Source: Geobacter sp. AOG2 (GTDB taxonomy: Bacteria; Desulfobacterota; Desulfuromonadia; Geobacterales; Pseudopelobacteraceae). From it: a DNA stretch of 64,000 nt. The notes under the pieces were generated by a model. The model was not told the DNA's origin. It saw only the letters and a list, made by a program, of their open reading frames with translations, and ran no database searches. Numbering within the stretch: position 1 is the stretch's first letter; the number at the start of each line of letters is the position of its first letter. Of the stretch, positions 47,178 through 57,028 are shown one piece after another. The stretch spans positions 3,379,574 to 3,443,573 of the forward strand of contig NZ_BLJA01000001.1 of assembly GCF_019972295.1 (NCBI RefSeq), written 5' to 3'. Both the position numbers and the translations under genes were made by a program.

Positions 47178-48845
47178 ATGAAGATTGTGGTCATAGGGGC
47201 CAATGCCGCCGGAGCCAAGGCGGCGGCCAAGGCCAAGAGGATCAATCCGAAGGCCGGGATAACGGTCATCGACCAGGGAAGTTTTATCTCGTACGGCGCC
47301 TGCGGCATACCGTACTTTGTGGCCGATACGGTGCGCGATGAGAAGGAGCTCATGAGCACGCCGGTCGGCGTGGTTCGTGACCCTGCCTTTTTCCGGAAGG
47401 TCAAAGGGGTTGAGGTCATTACCGAAACCAAGGCGGTGGCGCTCGACTGGCGGAATAAGAAGGTTGAACTCTGGACCGCCGAGAGCGGTACGACCTCCTT
47501 CCTCGACTATGACCGTCTGATCCTGGCCACCGGAAGCTCGCCGCTTGTCCCGCCGCTTGAGCAATGCGAACTTCCCGGTATCCTGACCGTCAAAAGCATG
47601 GAGGACGCCACCCTTCTGAAGCAGCAGGCGATTTCCGGCAAACGGGCGTGCGTCATAGGCGCGGGCCTGATCGGTCTCGAGACCGTCGAGGCTCTGGCGC
47701 TGCGCGGGATGCAGGTAACGGTGGTCGAGATGTGCGATCAGGTCCTGCCGGGTGTTCTGGATGAGGAGATGGCGACGCTCCTTGAGCGGCATATACGGAC
47801 CCACGGCGTCCAGGTGATGACGTCCTGCCGTGTTTCAGGTTTTGCCGGAACCGGGCACGTGGAAAAGGTCATGACCGACCGTGGCGAAATCACGGCCGAT
47901 CTGGTGGTGCTGGCGGTCGGAGCGAAGCCCAACGTGAGCCTTGCCCGCGATGCCGGGCTTCGGATCGGGGAATCCGGCGCCATAGCCGTGGACGACCGCC
48001 TGCGGACCTCCGTGCCGGACATCTATGCCTGCGGCGACTGCTGCGAAACCACGAGCCTGGTAACGGGCAAAAGCATGCATGTGCCACTGGGAAGTACGGC
48101 CAATAAGCAGGGGCGGGTTGCCGGGATCAACGCGGCGGGAGGCGATGCCGTTTTTGCCGGGGTGGTGGGGACGACCATCGTCAAGGTGTTTGAATTCAAT
48201 GCCGGGAAGACCGGTTTGACCGAACTAGCCGCCCGTGCCGCGGGCTACGACGTCGAGACCGTGCTGTCTCCCGCCCCGGACCGGGCCCATTTCTATCCCG
48301 AAGCAAAGCCGATAGCGCTGAAACTGGTTGCCGACCGGAAGGACGGCCGGCTGCTCGGCCTTCAGGCGGTCGGTCCCGGCGCCGTCGATAAACGGATAGA
48401 TGTCGCGGCCACCGCCATTACCTTCCGTGCCACCGCCGAACAGATCTCCCAGCTCGACCTCGGCTATGCGCCGCCCTTTGCCGCGGCCATGGACAACCTG
48501 ATCGTCGCCGCCGATATTCTGAAAAACAAACTCTCCGGCCATGCCAGGGGCGTGTCCCCCCGGGAGGTCAGAGAAAAGATGGAGGCGGAGGAGGACTTCA
48601 TCCTGCTCGATGTCCGCTCTCCGGGCGAACACGAGGCGACGCGGATCGCCGGGGCAAAGCTGGTTCCGCTCGGCGTGCTGCGGGAGAAACTGGACAGCCT
48701 CCCCAAAGACAAGGAGATCATCGCCTTCTGCAAGATCAGCCTGCGGGGCTATGAGGCGCAAAAAATCCTCGATGCCGCCGGTTTCACCAACGTCCGGTTC
48801 ATGGATGGCGGCATCCTCACCTGGCCCTACGAACTGGAGAGTTAG
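47178..48845 (+). CDS. CoA-disulfide reductase-like flavoprotein with rhodanese domain
   Basis: 555 residues. The FAD/NAD(P) oxidoreductase part (VVIGANAAGAKAAAKAK, GAGLIGLETVEALALRG, YACGDCCETTS) has the single active Cys42 (SYGACGIPYF) typical of CoA-disulfide reductases and NAD(P)H persulfide/polysulfide reductases. The C-terminal 100 residues are a rhodanese domain (LLDVRSPGEHEATRI) with active Cys518 (AFCKISLRGYEAQ). It likely reduces CoA-persulfides or polysulfides. It starts 32 bp after the DUF134 gene. Confidence 0.92.
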   Translation: MKIVVIGANAAGAKAAAKAKRINPKAGITVIDQGSFISYGACGIPYFVADTVRDEKELMSTPVGVVRDPAFFRKVKGVEVITETKAVALDWRNKKVELWTAESGTTSFLDYDRLILATGSSPLVPPLEQCELPGILTVKSMEDATLLKQQAISGKRACVIGAGLIGLETVEALALRGMQVTVVEMCDQVLPGVLDEEMATLLERHIRTHGVQVMTSCRVSGFAGTGHVEKVMTDRGEITADLVVLAVGAKPNVSLARDAGLRIGESGAIAVDDRLRTSVPDIYACGDCCETTSLVTGKSMHVPLGSTANKQGRVAGINAAGGDAVFAGVVGTTIVKVFEFNAGKTGLTELAARAAGYDVETVLSPAPDRAHFYPEAKPIALKLVADRKDGRLLGLQAVGPGAVDKRIDVAATAITFRATAEQISQLDLGYAPPFAAAMDNLIVAADILKNKLSGHARGVSPREVREKMEAEEDFILLDVRSPGEHEATRIAGAKLVPLGVLREKLDSLPKDKEIIAFCKISLRGYEAQKILDAAGFTNVRFMDGGILTWPYELES

Positions 48846-48851
48846 CAAAGC

Positions 48852-48886
48852 AAAAACGGGGCGGCGCGGTATGGCCGCCCTGTTTT
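48852..48886. terminator. Bidirectional terminator between the oxidoreductase and galE
   Basis: AAAACGGGGCGGC and GCCGCCCTGTTTT pair with one G-T mismatch around an 8-nt loop, with A-run left and T-run right, between convergent genes. Confidence 0.85.
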
Positions 48887-49874
48887 ATCGTTTCCCCGCC
48901 AGTTTGCTCTCCCATCTCCAGGCATCGGCCACGATGCTCCGCAGGTCGTCGTAGCGCGGCTGCCAGCCGGTGAGTCGCCTGATCCTGTCGGCCTGCGCCA
49001 CCAGCGAGGCCGGGTCGCCGGGACGGCGCTGCGCCTCCACCACCGTGAAATCCACACCGCTGATCTCCTTCACGACCTTCAGCACCTCCCGCACACTGCC
49101 CCCCCGGCCGTAGCCGACATTCATGGCGGTGGGCTCGCCCCCGTTCTCCAGATACTGCAAGGCGCACAGGTGTGCGGCGGCCAGGTCCTCGATGTGGATG
49201 TAGTCGCGGATACCGCTGCCGTCGGGGGTCGGGTAGTCCGTGCCGTAGATGGCGACGCTCTCCCGCATCCCCAGGGCGGCCTGGCAGGCCACCTTGATCA
49301 GGTGGGTCGCCTCGGGGGTGCGCTGCCCCATGCGGGCCTGGGGATCGGCGCCGGCCACGTTGAAGTAGCGCAGCGCCACGTACTGCATGCCGTGAGCCGC
49401 GGAGGTGTCCCGCAGCATCCACTCGCTCATCAGCTTCGAGGTGCCGTAGGGATTGATGGGGGCCAGGGCGCTCTCCTCGGAGGCGGCGCCTCCGTCGGGA
49501 ATGCCGTAGACCGCGGCGGTGCTGGAAAAGATGAAGCGCCGCACGTCGAACTTCGTGCAGGTCTCCAAAAGCCCCAAGGTGTTGCGGGTGTTGTTGCCGT
49601 AGTACTTGAGCGGCAGGGAGACCGATTCCGGGGCCACGATGGAGGCGGCGAAGTGCAGGACCGTGGTGAAGCGGTGGCGTTCAAAGGCCGCCTCCAGGGC
49701 CTGGCGGTCGGCCAACTCGCCCACGATCAGCTCTTCGCCGTGGATCAGGGCGTCGCGAAAACCGGTGGAGAGGTTGTCGTAGACGACCACCTTGCGGCCC
49801 GCTTCGCTGAGCTGCCGGACGACATGGCTACCGATGTAGCCGCAGCCCCCGCTTACGAGAATGGTTTCAGGCAT
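48885..49874 (-). CDS. galE: GalE, UDP-glucose 4-epimerase
   Basis: 329-residue short-chain dehydrogenase that interconverts UDP-glucose and UDP-galactose for envelope glycans. NAD site GGCGYIGSHVVRQL, catalytic SSTAAVYG and YGTSK, substrate region RYFNVAGADP, and RPGDPASLVA. It lies 9 bp downstream of the isomerase-like gene on the same strand. Confidence 0.94.
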   Translation of the reverse strand: MPETILVSGGCGYIGSHVVRQLSEAGRKVVVYDNLSTGFRDALIHGEELIVGELADRQALEAAFERHRFTTVLHFAASIVAPESVSLPLKYYGNNTRNTLGLLETCTKFDVRRFIFSSTAAVYGIPDGGAASEESALAPINPYGTSKLMSEWMLRDTSAAHGMQYVALRYFNVAGADPQARMGQRTPEATHLIKVACQAALGMRESVAIYGTDYPTPDGSGIRDYIHIEDLAAAHLCALQYLENGGEPTAMNVGYGRGGSVREVLKVVKEISGVDFTVVEAQRRPGDPASLVAQADRIRRLTGWQPRYDDLRSIVADAWRWESKLAGKR

Positions 49875-49883
49875 GATGCCTCC

Positions 49884-50651
49884 TTACAGGTAGTTTTCGA
49901 TATTCTTCAGCGCCCGTTGCAGGTGCGCGGTACTGTGGGCCTCGATGGTCCAGACGGCGTCGGGGGCATAATGCTTCAGCAGGCCGAAGAGCAGGTCGAA
50001 GTCGATCTCCCCCTCGCCCAGCGGCAGGTGTTCGTCGGTCTGGCCGTGGTTGTCGTGGATGTGGGTTTCGGCAATGTACGGGCCGAGTTCGGCGAACCAC
50101 TCCTCCATCCGCACGGTGGTGAACATGTTCCAGTGCCCGCCGTCGAAGCAGTGCCGGAAGCAGGGGTCGGCTATGGCTTCCAGCAGGGCGCGCAGGGTGG
50201 AGGGCTCCTTTTCGAAGATGTTTTCCACGGCGATCACCGTATCCAGGTCCCTGGCGCAGGGGACGAACTCCCGCCAGAAGTCGATGCTGTTCTTCAGCCA
50301 GACCAGCCGGTTCTCGCCGTAGTGCAACTCGTCGAAACCGGGGTGCACTACGATCACCCGCGGCCGCAGCAGTTCCGCCGCCTTGAATACCTGCCGGATC
50401 CGCTGCCGGGTCGCCTCGCGGATGCTGGCATCCAGGGCGCCGGGATTCAAATCCATGAAGGGAGAGTGGATGGTGACGGCAAGCCCCGCGGAATGGAGAA
50501 CACGGGCCTGGGCGGCCAATTCTTCCCAAATCATGCGGTCCAGCGCTTCCGCCGGCAGATAGATCTCGGGGTTGATACGCTGCTCGACAAGATAATCCAG
50601 GTGTTCGGACAGTTGGGGATAGGGGACGTGGGCGTGGATCTTATTTTTCAT
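49884..50651 (-). CDS. Sugar phosphate isomerase/epimerase-like TIM-barrel protein
   Basis: 255 residues of the xylose-isomerase-like / AP endonuclease 2 superfamily. Metal-ligand patterns are visible on successive strands: VTIHSPFMDLNPG, VIVVHPGFDEL, VIAVENIFE, HCFDGGHWNMF and ETHIHDNHG. The substrate is unknown. Its start overlaps the channel gene stop by 11 bp, so channel, isomerase-like protein and galE form one operon. Confidence 0.85.
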   Translation of the reverse strand: MKNKIHAHVPYPQLSEHLDYLVEQRINPEIYLPAEALDRMIWEELAAQARVLHSAGLAVTIHSPFMDLNPGALDASIREATRQRIRQVFKAAELLRPRVIVVHPGFDELHYGENRLVWLKNSIDFWREFVPCARDLDTVIAVENIFEKEPSTLRALLEAIADPCFRHCFDGGHWNMFTTVRMEEWFAELGPYIAETHIHDNHGQTDEHLPLGEGEIDFDLLFGLLKHYAPDAVWTIEAHSTAHLQRALKNIENYL

Positions 50652-51696
50652 GGTCGCTGTGCTCTTTCCGGTGTTGTTTGATGATGCTGTCCGTGGCGGG
50701 ACGTACCACCAGGTCGTTCAGCTTGGCGATGGCGCCCGGCTCTCCCAGGACGATCAGGGTGTCGTTTTCCTCGATTTTGGCCTGGGAATGGGGGTTGAAG
50801 ACCATCTTGCCGTGGCCCTTCTTGATGCCGACGATGATGACGCCGATCTCCTTGCGGAATCCGGAGCTGACCAGGGTCTCCCCCACAAAGGCGGATTGGG
50901 GGGGGATGGTGATCTCCTCCATTTGCAGGTCCATGTGTTCGCTGCCGGTGGCGATCTCGATGAAATCCACCACATTGGGGCGCAAGACCGATTGGGCCAT
51001 CCTGCTGCCGCCGATGAGGTAGGGGGAAACCACCTTGTTGGCCCCGGCCCGTTTGAGCTTGATGTCCGACCCCTCCTCGCCGGAACGGGCCAGGATGTAC
51101 AGTTCGGGGTTCAGGCCTCGGGCGGTGAGGGTGATGTAGACGTTCTCCGTATCGGAGGTGACCACCGAGATAAGCCCCTTGGCCCGCTTGATCCCGGCCT
51201 TGAGCAGGCTTTCGTCCAGGGTGGCGTCGCCTCTCATGTGCAGATAGCCTTCGTCCTGGATCTTCGTAAGGGTGTCGCCATCCTTTTCCACCACCACGAA
51301 CGGGAGGCCGTTGGCCTTGAATTCCCGGCAGATCAGCGAGCCGATCCGGCCAAAGCCGCAGATGATGTAATGGTCCCGGAGCGCCTCGATCTTCTTCTCC
51401 ACTTTTTTCCTCCCGATGACCCGCTGGATCTGTCCTTCGAACATGATCTGGGCCAGGCTGCCGACGATGTAGCCCAGGACGCTCACCCCCACCACGATCA
51501 GGCACATGGTGAAGATCTTGCCGCTATCGGACAGGTCGTGTATCTCCCTGAATCCCACGGTGCTCAAGGTAATGACCGTCATGTAGAGGGCATCGAGCGG
51601 CTGCCAGTGCTCGATAGTCATGAAGCCGGCCGTGCCTGCCGATACCAGCAGCAGAAGCACCAACACCGATATTTTAAGGTGCCGTACAGGGTCCAT
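50641..51696 (-). CDS. Two-TM potassium channel with TrkA-N/RCK and TrkA-C domains
   Basis: 351 residues. TM1 (ISVLVLLLLVSAGTAGFMTI), pore with selectivity filter TLSTVGF, TM2 (IFTMCLIVVGVSVLGYIVG), an RCK domain with NAD-type loop ICGFGRIGSLICREF and a TrkA-C domain (EENDTLIVLGEP). ATG 51696 (MDPVRHLKIS) has GAGGAAA upstream and begins just before TM1; a longer start at 51813 adds a basic stretch without support. A ligand-gated K+ channel of the MthK/Kch type. Confidence 0.92.
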   Translation of the reverse strand: MDPVRHLKISVLVLLLLVSAGTAGFMTIEHWQPLDALYMTVITLSTVGFREIHDLSDSGKIFTMCLIVVGVSVLGYIVGSLAQIMFEGQIQRVIGRKKVEKKIEALRDHYIICGFGRIGSLICREFKANGLPFVVVEKDGDTLTKIQDEGYLHMRGDATLDESLLKAGIKRAKGLISVVTSDTENVYITLTARGLNPELYILARSGEEGSDIKLKRAGANKVVSPYLIGGSRMAQSVLRPNVVDFIEIATGSEHMDLQMEEITIPPQSAFVGETLVSSGFRKEIGVIIVGIKKGHGKMVFNPHSQAKIEENDTLIVLGEPGAIAKLNDLVVRPATDSIIKQHRKEHSDHEK

Positions 51697-52025
51697 GGAT
51701 TTCCTCGAGCGGGTTGCCGAAATCTGCCGCAGGGTCGCACGGCGTCGCCGCCTTATCGTTCGCTTGCGTCCCGCCGATCTTCCGGCCCATGACGATTCCC
51801 GGCAACCTGCCAAATTTTCTGAAGATTACCCGCAGAACCCGTAAAATTCAAGGATGATTATTCTTTTCTCACGAGAGGGCCCGGTGTCGGCGGCGCCGGA
51901 ACCGGCTCAAAATATTTTTTTGGTGGAGGCAAACACACAAAAAACTGCAATACCGTAAGGTTACGGTTGACAAATGGTGCATACTGTATACAATACGTTA
52001 AAATATTATTTGGAGCCCGTCATCC
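51697..52025. other. Divergent control region between the K+ channel and the GntR gene
   Basis: 329 bp without a supported gene. Its right third carries the GntR promoter and two palindromes (separate entry). The left part, next to the channel gene, shows no clear promoter to my eye. Confidence 0.4.
51952..51994 (+). promoter_or_regulatory. Promoter and palindromes of the GntR gene
   Basis: ACCGTAA-GG-TTACGGT (51952-51967), a perfect 16-bp palindrome, ends at the first base of TTGACA (51967-51972). The -10 TACAAT (51989-51994) follows after 16 bp and is part of a second inverted repeat around GTATAC (51986-51991). Both are good operator candidates, probably for autoregulation. Confidence 0.6.
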
Positions 52026-52715
52026 ATGAAAAAGCCGATGGAAAAGCATCTTACCTTGCGGGAAAAAATTCTGGAAAACATTCGCGACGCAATCATTTCC
52101 GGGGCTCTCAAGGCCGGCAGCCGGGTTTCCGAGCCCGATCTGGCGGAGCGTTACGGTATCAGCCGGACCCCCATCCGCGAAGCCTTCCGTCAATTGGAAT
52201 CGGAAGGGTACCTGACGGTGATCCCCCGCAGGGGGGCGGTGGTCAGCGAGTTCAGCGAGAAGGATGTGGAAGAGTTCTACGCCATAAAGAGCATCCTGGA
52301 GGGATATGCCGCCCGCCGGGCCTGCGAGAAACTGACGGCCAAGGAAGTGGAACGGCTTCAGGCCATCAATGACCGTTTGGCCGAACTGGCGCTGCATAAC
52401 GATATCAAGGCTTTTTTCAAGACCCATAGCGATTTCCACGACGTCTTCATCAGGGCTGCGGACAATGAAAAGCTCCGGGAACTGATCGCCAGCCTGGTAA
52501 CGCGATTTCAGCGCCTGCGCCTGATGTCGATCTCCCTGCCCGGCCGCATGGACATCTCGGTGCAGGAACACCAGAAGATCATCGAGGCCTTCCGCCGGAA
52601 GGACGGGGAAACCGCCGAGTTGCTGGTGCGCAAGAATGCCGAGTACGGCGGCAAGGTGCTTATGGATGGCGGCATTGGCTCTTCCCAGGCCGCGGCTATG
52701 CAGATGGACCTTTAG
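52026..52715 (+). CDS. GntR-family (FCD domain) transcriptional regulator
   Basis: 229 residues. The N-terminal winged helix (LTLREKILENIRDAIISGAL, SEPDLAERYGISRTPIREAFRQLESEGYL) is joined to an all-helical FCD effector domain with a metal-binding pattern (HSDFHDVFIRAA, QEHQKIIEAF). FCD members usually respond to organic acids. No target operon is adjacent downstream; selA follows after about 200 bp. The start is the first ATG of the frame. Confidence 0.9.
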   Translation: MKKPMEKHLTLREKILENIRDAIISGALKAGSRVSEPDLAERYGISRTPIREAFRQLESEGYLTVIPRRGAVVSEFSEKDVEEFYAIKSILEGYAARRACEKLTAKEVERLQAINDRLAELALHNDIKAFFKTHSDFHDVFIRAADNEKLRELIASLVTRFQRLRLMSISLPGRMDISVQEHQKIIEAFRRKDGETAELLVRKNAEYGGKVLMDGGIGSSQAAAMQMDL

Positions 52716-52920
52716 TTCTGGCCTTTCCGTCGTCCCGGTAACGCGGTCAGAGATCTCCCGTTTCCGTTTTTCCCCGGCGGTTCTCCCCGCTTAGGGCAGC
52801 ACCCTGTTTTTTTTTGCACTTTCCCTGTTTGTATGGTTTAATCGACCCCATTCCCAGTGTCCTGCTTATTTCCCTGTTTTGTCCATAATTCCATGATAAA
52901 AAACGATCAGGAATGCCATC

Positions 52921-54330
52921 GTGCCACAAGAGATATTGAGACAGATACCGAAGGTTGACCGTGTCCTGGCGTGGGCCGGGACGGCCTCGCTCGTCGCTTC
53001 CCATCCGCGCCCGGAACTGGTGACGGCGATCCGTGAAGTACTGGAACGGTTGCGTGCCGCCGCCCGCAGCGGGGTTTCCTGCGACCTTTCCGAGGAGGGT
53101 GTCGTTGCCCTGGTAAGCGCCGAGCTCGACCGTCGCTGCACGCCCAGCTTGCGGGATGTGGTCAACGCATCCGGCGTGGTGATTCACACCAACCTGGGGC
53201 GCTCTCCCCTGGCCGATGATGCCGAAGAGGCCATCCACCGGGCCTCCCGCGGTTACTCGAACCTGGAATTCGATCTCACCACCGGGGAGCGGGGTACGCG
53301 CTATGCCCACGTGGAGGGCTTGATCTGCGAACTGACCGGCGCCGAAGCGGCCCTGGTGGTCAACAACAATGCCGCCGCGGTTATTTTGGCCCTGTCGTCT
53401 TTGGCCCAGGGGCGGGATGTGATCGTCTCGCGGGGGGAACTGGTGGAGATCGGCGGGTCGTTCCGGATCCCCGAGGTGATGCTGCAGAGCGGGGCCCATC
53501 TGGTGGAGGTCGGTGCGACCAACCGGACCCACGTCCGGGACTACCGTGGGGCGATCAACGACGCCACGGCGCTCCTGCTCAAGGTGCATACCAGTAATTT
53601 TGCCGTGGTCGGCTTTACCGCAGAGGTCACGACGGAAGAGATGTCGGCCCTGGGGCGCGAGGCCGGGGTCCCGGTCATGGTGGATGCCGGCAGCGGTTGC
53701 CTGATCGATCTGGCCGCCTACGGCATTGCCGGTGAACCGACCGTGCGCCGCTACCTGGCTGCGGGCGCCGACGTGGTTACCTTTAGCGGCGACAAGCTCC
53801 TGGGCGGTCCCCAGGCCGGGATCATCGCCGGGAAGCGGGAGATCGTGGTGCCCATGAAGCGCCACCCGCTCCTGCGCGCCCTGCGGATGGACAAGCTCTC
53901 CCTGGCGGCCTTGGAGGCGACCTTGCGGCTCTACCGCGACGAGCGCCGCGCGGTCCGTGAAATCCCGACGCTCCGCATGCTGACGGCGACTCCGGCCGAC
54001 CTGTCGCGGCGTGCCGACCGCATCCTCGGGATGCTGCGCAGGCGTCTTCCCAAGACGGTCACCCTGGTGAAGCAGCAGGGTGAATCGAGCGCCGGCGGCG
54101 GATCGCTTCCCCTGCTCGGGCTGCCCACGAGCCTCATCGAGGTGCGCATCGGCGGCGCGTCAGCGCAGCAGATCGAACAGCGCCTGCGGCAGACATCGAC
54201 CCCGGTAGTGGGGCGTATCCAGCGGGACCGGTTTCTGCTGGACGTCCGCACCATCCTCGATCACGATTTTCCCAACCTGGCGCTCTCGCTCGGCGAAGCG
54301 GCGGCCTTATTGTCGGAGAGTGGCCAATGA
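52921..54330 (+). CDS. selA: SelA, L-seryl-tRNA(Sec) selenium transferase
   Basis: Pyridoxal-phosphate enzyme that converts Ser-tRNA(Sec) to Sec-tRNA(Sec) using selenophosphate. GTG start, 469 aa. Landmarks are [66 protein letters not shown] and the PLP-binding Lys292 in [13 protein letters not shown]. It shows the organism uses selenocysteine, which matters for hgcA above. selB and selD are not in the window. It overlaps ispD (ATGA). Confidence 0.96.
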   Translation: MPQEILRQIPKVDRVLAWAGTASLVASHPRPELVTAIREVLERLRAAARSGVSCDLSEEGVVALVSAELDRRCTPSLRDVVNASGVVIHTNLGRSPLADDAEEAIHRASRGYSNLEFDLTTGERGTRYAHVEGLICELTGAEAALVVNNNAAAVILALSSLAQGRDVIVSRGELVEIGGSFRIPEVMLQSGAHLVEVGATNRTHVRDYRGAINDATALLLKVHTSNFAVVGFTAEVTTEEMSALGREAGVPVMVDAGSGCLIDLAAYGIAGEPTVRRYLAAGADVVTFSGDKLLGGPQAGIIAGKREIVVPMKRHPLLRALRMDKLSLAALEATLRLYRDERRAVREIPTLRMLTATPADLSRRADRILGMLRRRLPKTVTLVKQQGESSAGGGSLPLLGLPTSLIEVRIGGASAQQIEQRLRQTSTPVVGRIQRDRFLLDVRTILDHDFPNLALSLGEAAALLSESGQ

Positions 54331-55046
54331 CCGCTTTTAAATCCTTTGCCTTGATCCCCGCCGCCGGCATGGGCAAGCGCATGGGCGCCTCCATCAATAA
54401 GCAGTACCTCCACCTGGCGGGCATGCCGATCGTGGCCCGCACCATCTCCGTATTCGAAAACGCCCCCTTCATCGACGGCATCTTTCTGGTCACCCCGGCC
54501 GACGAGATTCCCTACTGCCGCGAGCAGGTGGTTGAGGCCCACGGGTTTCGCAAGGTCGTGGAGATCGTACCGGGCGGCAGGGAACGCCAGAACTCCGTCA
54601 TGAACGGGTTGCGGGCGCTCCGGGACCGGGCGGACGACGATGATGTGGTGCTGATACATGACGGGGTGAGGCCGCTCATCAGCCCGGAACTGCTGAGGGA
54701 GTCCATCGACGTGGCCCGCGTTTGCGACGGAGCCCTGGTGGCGGTGCCGGCCAAGGATACCATCAAGACGGTCCGGGAAGGGGTCGTCATCGGAACCCCG
54801 GATCGAGACACCCTCTGGCAGGCCCAGACACCCCAGGCTTTCCGGTTCGGGCTTATTTTCGCGGCACACGCGGCTGCGGAACAGGAAGGATTCATGGGGA
54901 CCGACGACGCTTCCCTGATTGAGCGGCGCGGCGGCGCGGTCCGCATTGTACGCGGAGACTATCGCAACATCAAGATCACGACGCCCGAAGACATTCTCCT
55001 GGCCGAGGCGTTCCTGGCCGGTAGCGGGCAGAATGGAGTCCCCTGA
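54327..55046 (+). CDS. ispD: IspD, 2-C-methyl-D-erythritol 4-phosphate cytidylyltransferase
   Basis: 239 residues, third step of the non-mevalonate isoprenoid pathway. CTP-binding loop [51 protein letters not shown] and GTDDASLIE are present. IspF is not adjacent. It is tightly packed between selA and the sensor kinase (4-bp and 1-bp overlaps). Confidence 0.96.
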   Translation: MTAFKSFALIPAAGMGKRMGASINKQYLHLAGMPIVARTISVFENAPFIDGIFLVTPADEIPYCREQVVEAHGFRKVVEIVPGGRERQNSVMNGLRALRDRADDDDVVLIHDGVRPLISPELLRESIDVARVCDGALVAVPAKDTIKTVREGVVIGTPDRDTLWQAQTPQAFRFGLIFAAHAAAEQEGFMGTDDASLIERRGGAVRIVRGDYRNIKITTPEDILLAEAFLAGSGQNGVP

Positions 55047-56233
55047 TGGCCGTGCAACAGCCTGTCGAAAAAATTCTGGTGGTGGACGACCAGGCCGACA
55101 TTGCCCGGCTGATCGTCCTGCAACTGCAGGAAGCGGGCTTTGTCGCCGTCTGGGCAGGTGACGGCGAGGCGGCCATCAACATGCTGGACGCGGACGGCTA
55201 CTCGCTGGCGCTGCTGGATCTCAGGCTGCCCAAGGCCAACGGGATCGAAGTGCTCAGCCATATTCGGGAAACCGGGAAGGATACGGCGGTCATCATGATG
55301 ACCGCCCACGGTAACGAAAACCTTGCCGTGGAGTGCATGAAGGCCGGAGCCGTGGATTACCTTTCCAAGCCCTTTGCCATGGACGACATGCTCCAGAGGG
55401 TCATGCGCGCCACCGTCAACCGGCGCGTGCTGTTGGCGAAACAACGCCTCGAACAGGAGAAGGACGATTTCGTCTCCATGCTCTCCCATGACATGAAAAA
55501 CCCCCTGACCGCCGTGATCGGCTCCATCGACATCATACGGGAGGGGCGGTTGGGAGCGGTGAACGAGGAACAGGCGGAATACCTTCACGCCGCCATCGAC
55601 AGTTGCAATGAAGTCATCGCCATGATCGACAACCTGCTGGACATCCATCGCTTCGAGGCGGGCCGGATGCAGATAAAGATCGCCGGGTACAGCGTGGCGG
55701 ACATTCTGCGGGGCGTCACCCGGCGCTTCATTCGGATCGCCGAACACGACGGCATCAGGCTCAAGGAGCGGTTCTCCCACGAAATGCCCCAGATTGCCGT
55801 CGACAAAAACGCCTTCAGCCGGGTTATCGGCAATCTGTTGGCGAACGCCGTAAAATTTACCCCCGAGGGGGGCGAAATCGTGGTGTCCTGCCGCTGCGTC
55901 AAAAGCTCCGAGACGCCCTTGTCCCCCGTGCCGGGCTATGTGACGGTGCCCGATGGCTTTATGGAGCAGGGTTGTCTCGTGAGAGTGAGCATTCGCGACA
56001 CCGGCAGCGGTATCCCCGCCGACGACCTGGGCCGTATCTTCGAGCGGTATGTCCAATCGCGCGGCGGCGTGGGACGGGAACGGGGCGGAGCCGGCCTGGG
56101 GCTGGCCTTCTGCAAGATGGCGGTGGAGAGTTGCGGGGGGATCATCTGGGTGGAAAGCGAGGCCGGGGCCGGGAGCGAGTTCATCATCCTGTTGCCCTGC
56201 CATTTTAATGGCGCGGAGTGTGACGGACAATGA
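55046..56233 (+). CDS. Receiver-histidine kinase (REC-HisKA-HATPase) signalling protein
   Basis: 395 residues. An N-terminal receiver domain (ILVVDDQADIARL, Asp58 in LLDLRLPKANG, LSKPF) is followed by a HisKA dimerisation domain with His148 (MLSHDMKNPLTAVIG) and a HATPase domain (VIGNLLANAVKFTPEGG, RDTGSGIPADDLGRIFERY, GAGLGLAFCKMAVES). Soluble, so its input comes through phosphorylation of the receiver. Its ATG overlaps the ispD stop and its stop overlaps the next gene. Confidence 0.92.
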   Translation: MAVQQPVEKILVVDDQADIARLIVLQLQEAGFVAVWAGDGEAAINMLDADGYSLALLDLRLPKANGIEVLSHIRETGKDTAVIMMTAHGNENLAVECMKAGAVDYLSKPFAMDDMLQRVMRATVNRRVLLAKQRLEQEKDDFVSMLSHDMKNPLTAVIGSIDIIREGRLGAVNEEQAEYLHAAIDSCNEVIAMIDNLLDIHRFEAGRMQIKIAGYSVADILRGVTRRFIRIAEHDGIRLKERFSHEMPQIAVDKNAFSRVIGNLLANAVKFTPEGGEIVVSCRCVKSSETPLSPVPGYVTVPDGFMEQGCLVRVSIRDTGSGIPADDLGRIFERYVQSRGGVGRERGGAGLGLAFCKMAVESCGGIIWVESEAGAGSEFIILLPCHFNGAECDGQ

Positions 56234-56736
56234 ACAACGGAAAACGTTTCACAGGGTGTTTCTGCGGGGCGCTGGTGGTGATGGTGGCGGCATTGCTGTT
56301 GTGTGCCGGTCCGGTGTCTGCATCGGATATGGATTTCAGCAAGGCGATCGTCATCGGCTCCGGGCCCAAGACGGTTGTTGAGTTCACCGACCCCGACTGC
56401 CCCTTCTGCCGCAGGGCGGCCAAGTATTTCGCGGGGCGTAGCGACGTAACCCAGTACATCTTTTTCTGGCCGCTTCCCCGGCATCCCAAGGCCAGGGAAA
56501 AGGCCCGGTACGTCCTTTCCCAACATGACAAGGCCAAGGCCTACCACGAGGTGATGTCGGGCAGACTGGACGGCCAGAAGGTTTTTACCGCGACGCCCGC
56601 GGGAATAAAGTTGCAGGAAGAACAGGCGGAGATCGCAAAAAAGAGCAAGGTTTCTGCCACACCGACCTTCATGCTGTTCGGCAGGATTATCGAAGGGTTC
56701 GATCAGAAGAAGATCGAAGAGGCATTGGGGAGGTAA
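56230..56736 (+). CDS. DsbC/DsbG-like thiol-disulfide protein
   Basis: 168 residues with an N-terminal signal sequence (FCGALVVMVAALLLCAGPVSAS) and a thioredoxin fold carrying CPFC (FTDPDCPFCRRAAKYF) and cis-Pro (VSATPTFMLFG). It resembles the catalytic domain of DsbC-type isomerases but lacks the dimerisation domain. ATGA overlap with the kinase gene; a strong terminator follows, ending the selA-ispD-kinase-dsb group. Confidence 0.88.
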   Translation: MNNGKRFTGCFCGALVVMVAALLLCAGPVSASDMDFSKAIVIGSGPKTVVEFTDPDCPFCRRAAKYFAGRSDVTQYIFFWPLPRHPKAREKARYVLSQHDKAKAYHEVMSGRLDGQKVFTATPAGIKLQEEQAEIAKKSKVSATPTFMLFGRIIEGFDQKKIEEALGR

Positions 56737-56767
56737 ATCCGCGGGTTTTTTTAAGGCAGATACGTCG

Positions 56768-56802
56768 ACGGGAGCGGGCTTGCAAGCCTGCTCCCGTTTT
56801 TT
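56768..56802 (+). terminator. Intrinsic terminator after the DsbC-like gene
   Basis: ACGGGAGCGGGC and GCCTGCTCCCGT pair (one G-T mismatch) and are followed by T6. Confidence 0.9.
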
Positions 56803-57028
56803 CATCAGGCTTGCCGTATCGTTTTCAGGAAACGGTTGTCTGTAGGATTTTCTCCACAACGTGTCGCATATTCGTTAACGGCACAAGCGAAGGCAAAGAG
56901 GGATAACAGGGTAATAGTGCCGTTGTCAAGGGGTGTTGCGCCAACGCCTCCATCCTGGCATGGTCATTGAATTACCCCATGACAGTGGAGAAATACGATC
57001 ACATGTGCAAGAAAAGGAGAGTTTCACA

